Shown in pieces: positions 6,141 through 9,644 of a stretch of DNA of 9,644 nucleotides. The stretch is from an uncultured Pirellulaceae bacterium (GTDB lineage Bacteria; Planctomycetota; Planctomycetia; Pirellulales; Pirellulaceae). The notes beneath the pieces were generated by a model. That model saw only the letters and a list, made by a program, of their open reading frames with translations, was not told where the DNA came from and made no database searches. The DNA is taken from NCBI GenBank assembly GCA_947259675.1, contig CAMYNE010000039.1:5974-15617 (forward strand), given 5' to 3'. Position 1 is the stretch's first letter. Each line of letters begins with the position of its first letter. The translations under genes and the position numbers were made by a program.

Positions 6141-6629
6141 ATGCCCGACTCGACAAGCCGCGGTGACGAAACAGACGAGTTTCCCCCGACGGGAAGATTG
6201 GCCGGTATTGATTTTGGCACCGTCAGGATCGGAGTCGCGATCAGTGATCCGGGCCGAAAGATCGCCAGCCCTTACGAGTTGTACAACCGCCGCACGCCGG
6301 AAAAAGACGCGGTCTATTTTCGCGAACTCGTGAACCAGGAACAAATCGTCGGATTCGTCGTGGGGCTACCCGTCCACATGAGCGGTGATGAAAGCGAGAA
6401 ATCAAAGCAGGCTCGAGAATTCGGATTGTGGTTATCGCAACAAACCGATCTTCCGGTTGACTGGGTTGACGAAAGATACACCACCGCCATGGCCAGAGAA
6501 GTACTTTCGCACAGCCGTCTATCGCCAAAGAAAAAGAAGGCGCAGCTTGACAAACTTGCGGCTCAGATCTTGCTCTCAGCCTATTTGGAATCCCGATCAC
6601 CCGGTCGTTCAACCCGAGCCATTGATTAA
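6141..6629 (+). CDS. ruvX: RuvX/YqgF-family putative Holliday junction resolvase (pre-16S rRNA nuclease)
   Basis: A 162-residue RNase H-fold nuclease of the YqgF family. Family members are linked to 16S rRNA 5'-end maturation in E. coli and were predicted to be Holliday junction resolvases. Signatures are GIDFGTVRIGVAISDP (22-37, with acidic Asp24), VVGLPVHMSGDES (73-85), VDERYTT (109-115) and DKLAAQILLSAYLE (137-150, with Asp137). The metal-binding acidic residues are present. An N-terminal extension of about 18 polar residues precedes the usual family start. The ATG immediately follows the TAG of the hydrolase gene (6138-6140), and no strong ribosome-binding site is seen, so translation probably depends on reinitiation. 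It converges with the - strand pseudo-HtrA gene 67 bases downstream. Family assignment is secure. Confidence 0.92.
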   Translation: MPDSTSRGDETDEFPPTGRLAGIDFGTVRIGVAISDPGRKIASPYELYNRRTPEKDAVYFRELVNQEQIVGFVVGLPVHMSGDESEKSKQAREFGLWLSQQTDLPVDWVDERYTTAMAREVLSHSRLSPKKKKAQLDKLAAQILLSAYLESRSPGRSTRAID

Positions 6630-6696
6630 TCGTGTCGCCCGCGTTCGTCGGGATCAAAAGTGATACGCTAATTCAAGTGGTGCGAGACGTTTGACT

Positions 6697-8334
6697 TTAC
6701 TGGGAGCCCGCTTCCAGGTCCTTACGTTTGGATTCCAATCGGCGTTTTGCTGAATTGATGATTTTAAGTTCCTTATCGACGCTCTTAAGTTCCGTGCGGT
6801 CACCACTGCTCTTTTCTTCGATCATTTTTAGTCGCGTCTCAATGTCTTTGAGCATTTTCTCCAGTTCTTCTTTTTTGGCGTCTGCAATGCCAACTTTGCG
6901 TTCCAGTTCTGTTCTCTTGCCCGGTAATTCCTCAAGTTTGGCATAAACTTCATTTAGTTGTGCATCCACTTTTTTGAGCTTTTCCGCGTTCACAACCGCC
7001 GGCGAAAACTCACCGGTTCTAAGACGTGCGATAACTGGATCGACAATACTTCTGGGTAGCGCCAATGAGGAGACACGACCGTCTCGGGCGATGTTGATCC
7101 CAACCACGCGACCGTCCAGATCAACAAGGGGGCCGCCGCAGTTTTTTGCGTCAAGCATTGAGTCGTGTTGGAACGCCAAAGGAAAATTCTTCCGTCGTTT
7201 GCTGAGCGTGCTGCCCATGCTGTTTTGTTGGCGAGTTCGATCGAATTGCGGATTCTTGTTCTCCTCGTCGGCCAGGACAAGACGAATTTTGACTTTTTTG
7301 TCACCCCGTTTCACCGTTAAAGTAGCGACATCGCCAATCGTATATTGTCCAAGTGAATCAACCAGAGTTTCTCGATCAGGGATATCAATATCGTCGAGCT
7401 TTACGACGATGTCGTTAATCAGGATTCCGGAACGGTCCGCGGGAGTGTCCGGGATGACTTGGTTGATTCGGACGCCAGCGTTGTTTTCTGTGGGTCGCAT
7501 CTGAATGCCAATGAACGGTCGAGAGGGCAGAATCTCACGCTCATTGACGCTGATGACGCCGATTGCAATCGCTTCGTTTTCGTGATTGGGCGTCGCCACC
7601 CATCGTCCTGGCGCGGGGGTTGGATTGTTGGACCATTCGACGGAGGGTAGGTTGTTGGCGTCGATTTTCAACAAGGCCAAATCGGTTGCAGGGTCTACCC
7701 CGTAAACCGATGCGGAATACGAATTGCCATCGGCGAGCTTACACTTGAGGTCGTCGCGCATTTCGCTCGCTTTGGTAAGGATGAACCCGTCTGAGTCGAC
7801 AACCGTGCCCATCGCAATCTGACGGCGTCCAGCATAAACGATGGCAGTTGACGCCGATGCTGAAGCAACGACGGGCTGAAAAAGCTCGGCAAATTCGGGG
7901 CTTGTTTTTGAGTTGCGACGACGGGCCGTAGCTGATCTGATCGTCGACCCTGATCGAGTTCGACGCGGCTCGGCATCTTCGTCTTTTTTGTTGCCGTCGG
8001 ATTCATCTTCCGTCTTTTGGTCGTCTTCCTCAGATTTTTCAGTTTCATCGTCCTTGTTTTCGGGCTGGGCATTTTCCTGATCGGGTTTGGCTTGATCAGG
8101 ATCCGTTTTGTCTTGTTCGTCCGCTTCGGATGACTTTTCACCTTCCTGCTTGGACGGCTTTTCGGATTTCTCTTCTTCTTGCTCAGCTTTTTCTTCGGCC
8201 TGTTCTTCCTGGATGGCGGGTGGATCTTCGACCGCCGAACCTTGAGCGCTAACGCTTGGAATCGTTAAATGCAAAAAAGCAAAAACAAATCCAAGGCAAA
8301 ATGTTGTAAGAAGAGATTTGTAATGGGTTGCCAT
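6697..8334 (-). CDS. Catalytically inactive HtrA-like protein with a PDZ domain nested inside the trypsin fold
   Basis: A 545-residue predicted exported protein. A signal peptide (1-30, cut after SVSA) is followed by a very acidic Glu/Asp/Lys/Gln linker (about 36-123), an Arg-rich patch (124-143) and the first half of a trypsin-like domain (about 148-268). A PDZ domain follows (about 271-356: PFIGIQM, NQVIPDTPADRSGI, INDIVVKLDD). The second half of the trypsin domain (about 375-442) and a C-terminal charged coiled coil (about 450-540) complete it. The triad is broken: the His position of AHV reads ASE (Ser190), and GNSGGP reads KNCGGP (Cys399). The Asp is retained in DPATDLALL (Asp218). The protein is therefore probably a binding or regulatory pseudo-protease, though a cysteine nucleophile cannot be ruled out. 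It starts 46 bases after the active protease gene with only a weak ribosome-binding site, suggesting one operon. Confidence 0.85.
   Translation of the reverse strand: MATHYKSLLTTFCLGFVFAFLHLTIPSVSAQGSAVEDPPAIQEEQAEEKAEQEEEKSEKPSKQEGEKSSEADEQDKTDPDQAKPDQENAQPENKDDETEKSEEDDQKTEDESDGNKKDEDAEPRRTRSGSTIRSATARRRNSKTSPEFAELFQPVVASASASTAIVYAGRRQIAMGTVVDSDGFILTKASEMRDDLKCKLADGNSYSASVYGVDPATDLALLKIDANNLPSVEWSNNPTPAPGRWVATPNHENEAIAIGVISVNEREILPSRPFIGIQMRPTENNAGVRINQVIPDTPADRSGILINDIVVKLDDIDIPDRETLVDSLGQYTIGDVATLTVKRGDKKVKIRLVLADEENKNPQFDRTRQQNSMGSTLSKRRKNFPLAFQHDSMLDAKNCGGPLVDLDGRVVGINIARDGRVSSLALPRSIVDPVIARLRTGEFSPAVVNAEKLKKVDAQLNEVYAKLEELPGKRTELERKVGIADAKKEELEKMLKDIETRLKMIEEKSSGDRTELKSVDKELKIINSAKRRLESKRKDLEAGSQ
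6700..6717 (+). terminator. Weak hairpin at the convergent gene ends
   Basis: CTGGGAG (6700-6706) and CTTCCAG (6711-6717) form a 7-bp stem with one G-U pair around a CCCG loop when read as + strand RNA. It sits in the last codons of the - strand gene, where the ruvX transcript would run out. No U-run follows on either strand, so function as a terminator is doubtful. Confidence 0.22.
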
Positions 8335-8380
8335 AATTTTGAGTCTTGTTGAGGTCGCGTTACGATTTGATTCGGCCGAA

Positions 8381-9418
8381 CTATTGTTTGCCGACAGCCA
8401 GGTCCAAAGTCAGTTCTTCGTCATCTCGTTGGACGACAATTTTGATCTTGTCGCCAGGTTTCACTCTTCTGACTTCCAAGAAAATGTCGCGTTTATTCTC
8501 AATTTCCCTATCTCGTATTTTGATAATACGATCTCCCTTTTTGAGACCTGCGTTGTCTGCCGGGCTATCTTCGGTGACATCTTCAATTTCATTGGATTCG
8601 TCCAGGATATCGAAGCCGAGATAGGGGCGAGGCTTCTCGCCAATCCGTTTGCCGTCAGCCAGCTGATCCCACTCGCGAGAATATGCATCAATGGGAACGT
8701 GAAGATTATCCGTTAATTGCCCGCCGATTCGACTGTGGATTCCGATCACATTCCCATCCATATCGATCAGAGGTCCGCCTGAATCACCGCCCACAAGCGG
8801 GCAATCCGTATTAAGAATGGTCTCCGTGCCAAAAGTTTTACGGCCGACACGAAGGACTAATCCTCGTTTCAGATCGATACCACCGGGGTGACCAATCGCG
8901 ATCACCCATTGGCCGTCTTTCACCAACTCAGACTCACCGATGTCCAAATACGGCCAACGCCCTTTTGCTTCGATCTTTAACATCCCGGAATCAACCGACC
9001 GATTGATCCCTAGAGTTGTCGCTGCGACTTTTTTGCCGTCAGGAAATGTGATGGTCGCTGGACGATTGGGTCCGCCAATTACATGTGCGGCCGTCAAAAT
9101 ATAGCCGTCTCGACTGATGACAACACCACTTCCTTGTGCAGGACCGACCTGGATATTGACTGTGGCTGGCATTATCCTTTCCACGAGTGCGGCAACATGC
9201 TCTTCCATCGCGCGTAATTGCGAAATCGAGGTCGGCAGAGTCCCCCCGTTGAGAAACTCAAGACTGGCCGATTCTGTGGACTCGACGGCATCACTATTGA
9301 CTTGTTCCGAACCCTGTTCGCCGCTGGCAACTTCAGGCATATCATCCTGAGCAATGACGGGAGCAAATAAGAAAAGGAGTAGGAATAAGACAGTGGTGAA
9401 TTGAAGCATACGCGTCAT
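8381..9418 (-). CDS. HtrA/DegP-type periplasmic serine protease with one PDZ domain
   Basis: A 345-residue exported serine endopeptidase, expected to act in envelope protein quality control. A signal peptide (1-23, cut after VIA) leads into a polar, acidic linker (about 24-60) and the trypsin-like domain (about 72-255). The triad is complete: His112 in TAAHV, Asp143 in RSVDSGMLKI and Ser213 in GGDSGGPL. The family motifs GSGVVISRDGYIL (97-109), AIGHPGG (174-180) and NVIGIHS (223-229) are intact. One short C-terminal PDZ domain (about 264-342) contains PYLGFDI, DSPADNAGL and KKGDRIIKI. DegP has two PDZ domains and DegS one, so the layout is DegS-like, but without a retained membrane anchor if the signal is cleaved. 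ATG 9418 is preceded by AAGGAA nine bases upstream. Gene naming is left open because many paralogues exist in related genomes. Confidence 0.93.
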   Translation of the reverse strand: MTRMLQFTTVLFLLLFLFAPVIAQDDMPEVASGEQGSEQVNSDAVESTESASLEFLNGGTLPTSISQLRAMEEHVAALVERIMPATVNIQVGPAQGSGVVISRDGYILTAAHVIGGPNRPATITFPDGKKVAATTLGINRSVDSGMLKIEAKGRWPYLDIGESELVKDGQWVIAIGHPGGIDLKRGLVLRVGRKTFGTETILNTDCPLVGGDSGGPLIDMDGNVIGIHSRIGGQLTDNLHVPIDAYSREWDQLADGKRIGEKPRPYLGFDILDESNEIEDVTEDSPADNAGLKKGDRIIKIRDREIENKRDIFLEVRRVKPGDKIKIVVQRDDEELTLDLAVGKQ

Positions 9419-9503
9419 AAGTTATGGTTCCTTTTAGGCTGCAAAACCGGTGCGACCCGATTATCTGAACAGTCGTTTGCCATTTGCTTATTGTACCATT
9501 TTC

Positions 9504-9532
9504 ACTGTAATGAGGCGTATGCGAAGTGGCAA
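9504..9532 (-). promoter_or_regulatory. Candidate sigma70-type promoter for the two-gene HtrA operon
   Basis: On the - strand, TTGCCA (9532-9527) and TACAGT (9509-9504) are spaced by 17 bases, giving a leader of about 80 bases before ATG 9418. A second -10-like TACAAT (9495-9490) lies just downstream but has no matching -35 element at the right distance. No extracytoplasmic sigma-factor motif was recognised. Confidence 0.45.
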
Positions 9533-9614
9533 CATTTGATATTCAGACACCGATTTGCCCCGTTTTTCGTGCTAATCCGATCCATGTCGACACTCGGGAC
9601 GGTTTGTAAACATT

Positions 9615-9644
9615 ATGAAACGATTGATTTTCGGATGTGGATAC
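9615..9644 (+). CDS. Start of a probable NAD(P)-binding Rossmann-fold (SDR-type) oxidoreductase, cut by the window edge
   Basis: Ten codons are visible from ATG 9615, reading MKRLIFGCGY. A short basic start, a hydrophobic beta strand and then GCGY is how Rossmann-fold SDR/epimerase-like proteins of the YeeZ type begin (family pattern GxGxxG). The gene is divergent from the HtrA operon, with 196 bases between the starts. No clear ribosome-binding site is visible (upstream bases GTAAACATT). With only ten residues, the call rests on a partial motif and could be wrong. Confidence 0.45.
   Translation, partial: MKRLIFGCGY

Noticed and set aside
6638..6652. CCCG/CGGG inverted repeat downstream of ruvX as a bidirectional terminator
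   Set aside because: Only four base pairs with a 7-base loop and no U-run on either side.
6974..7504. A 176-codon + strand reading frame opposite the pseudo-HtrA gene
   Set aside because: It is Ser/Arg/Thr-rich with no motif and covers the PDZ and protease-like coding region, whose domain matches are clear on the - strand.

Overview
The window looks like chromosomal DNA from a Gram-negative-type bacterium, most plausibly a planctomycete of the Pirellulaceae (Rhodopirellula/Blastopirellula-like). This is inferred from protein style, not from a marker gene. The signs are a eukaryote-like UDP-sugar pyrophosphorylase, secreted trypsin/PDZ proteins with very acidic linkers, moderate GC with mixed ATG/GTG starts, and a Kdo transferase that implies a lipid A-type outer membrane. 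No tRNA, rRNA, CRISPR, transposase or phage gene was seen.

Layout. The + strand carries the end of a Kdo transferase (1-441). It is followed by metK with its own sigma70-like promoter (628-1788), a small unrecognised gene (1908-2357) and a UAP1/AGX1-type pyrophosphorylase (2391-3788). A 247-base gap follows, filled largely by a hexanucleotide tandem array (GACTAA/GACTAG family) preceded by inverted copies of the same hexamer, so the gap can fold on itself. Next come mannose-1-phosphate guanylyltransferase (4036-5112), an exported lipase-like alpha/beta hydrolase overlapping it by 19 bases (5094-6140), and ruvX starting directly after the hydrolase stop (6141-6629). On the - strand, converging on ruvX, are two adjacent trypsin-like/PDZ proteins. 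The upstream one (9418-8381) is a conventional one-PDZ HtrA-type protease with an intact triad. The downstream one (8334-6697) has lost the catalytic His and Ser and carries its PDZ domain inside the protease fold. At the right edge a + strand gene begins (9615 on), probably a Rossmann-fold oxidoreductase.

How the genes fit together. Kdo transferase, the UDP-sugar pyrophosphorylase and GDP-mannose synthesis all supply or build surface glycans. The hydrolase and the two HtrA-like proteins are predicted to be exported to the periplasm. MetK and RuvX are housekeeping genes. The most unusual items are the pseudo-HtrA with a nested PDZ domain, its pairing with an active HtrA, and the foldable hexamer repeat between the two nucleotide-sugar genes.
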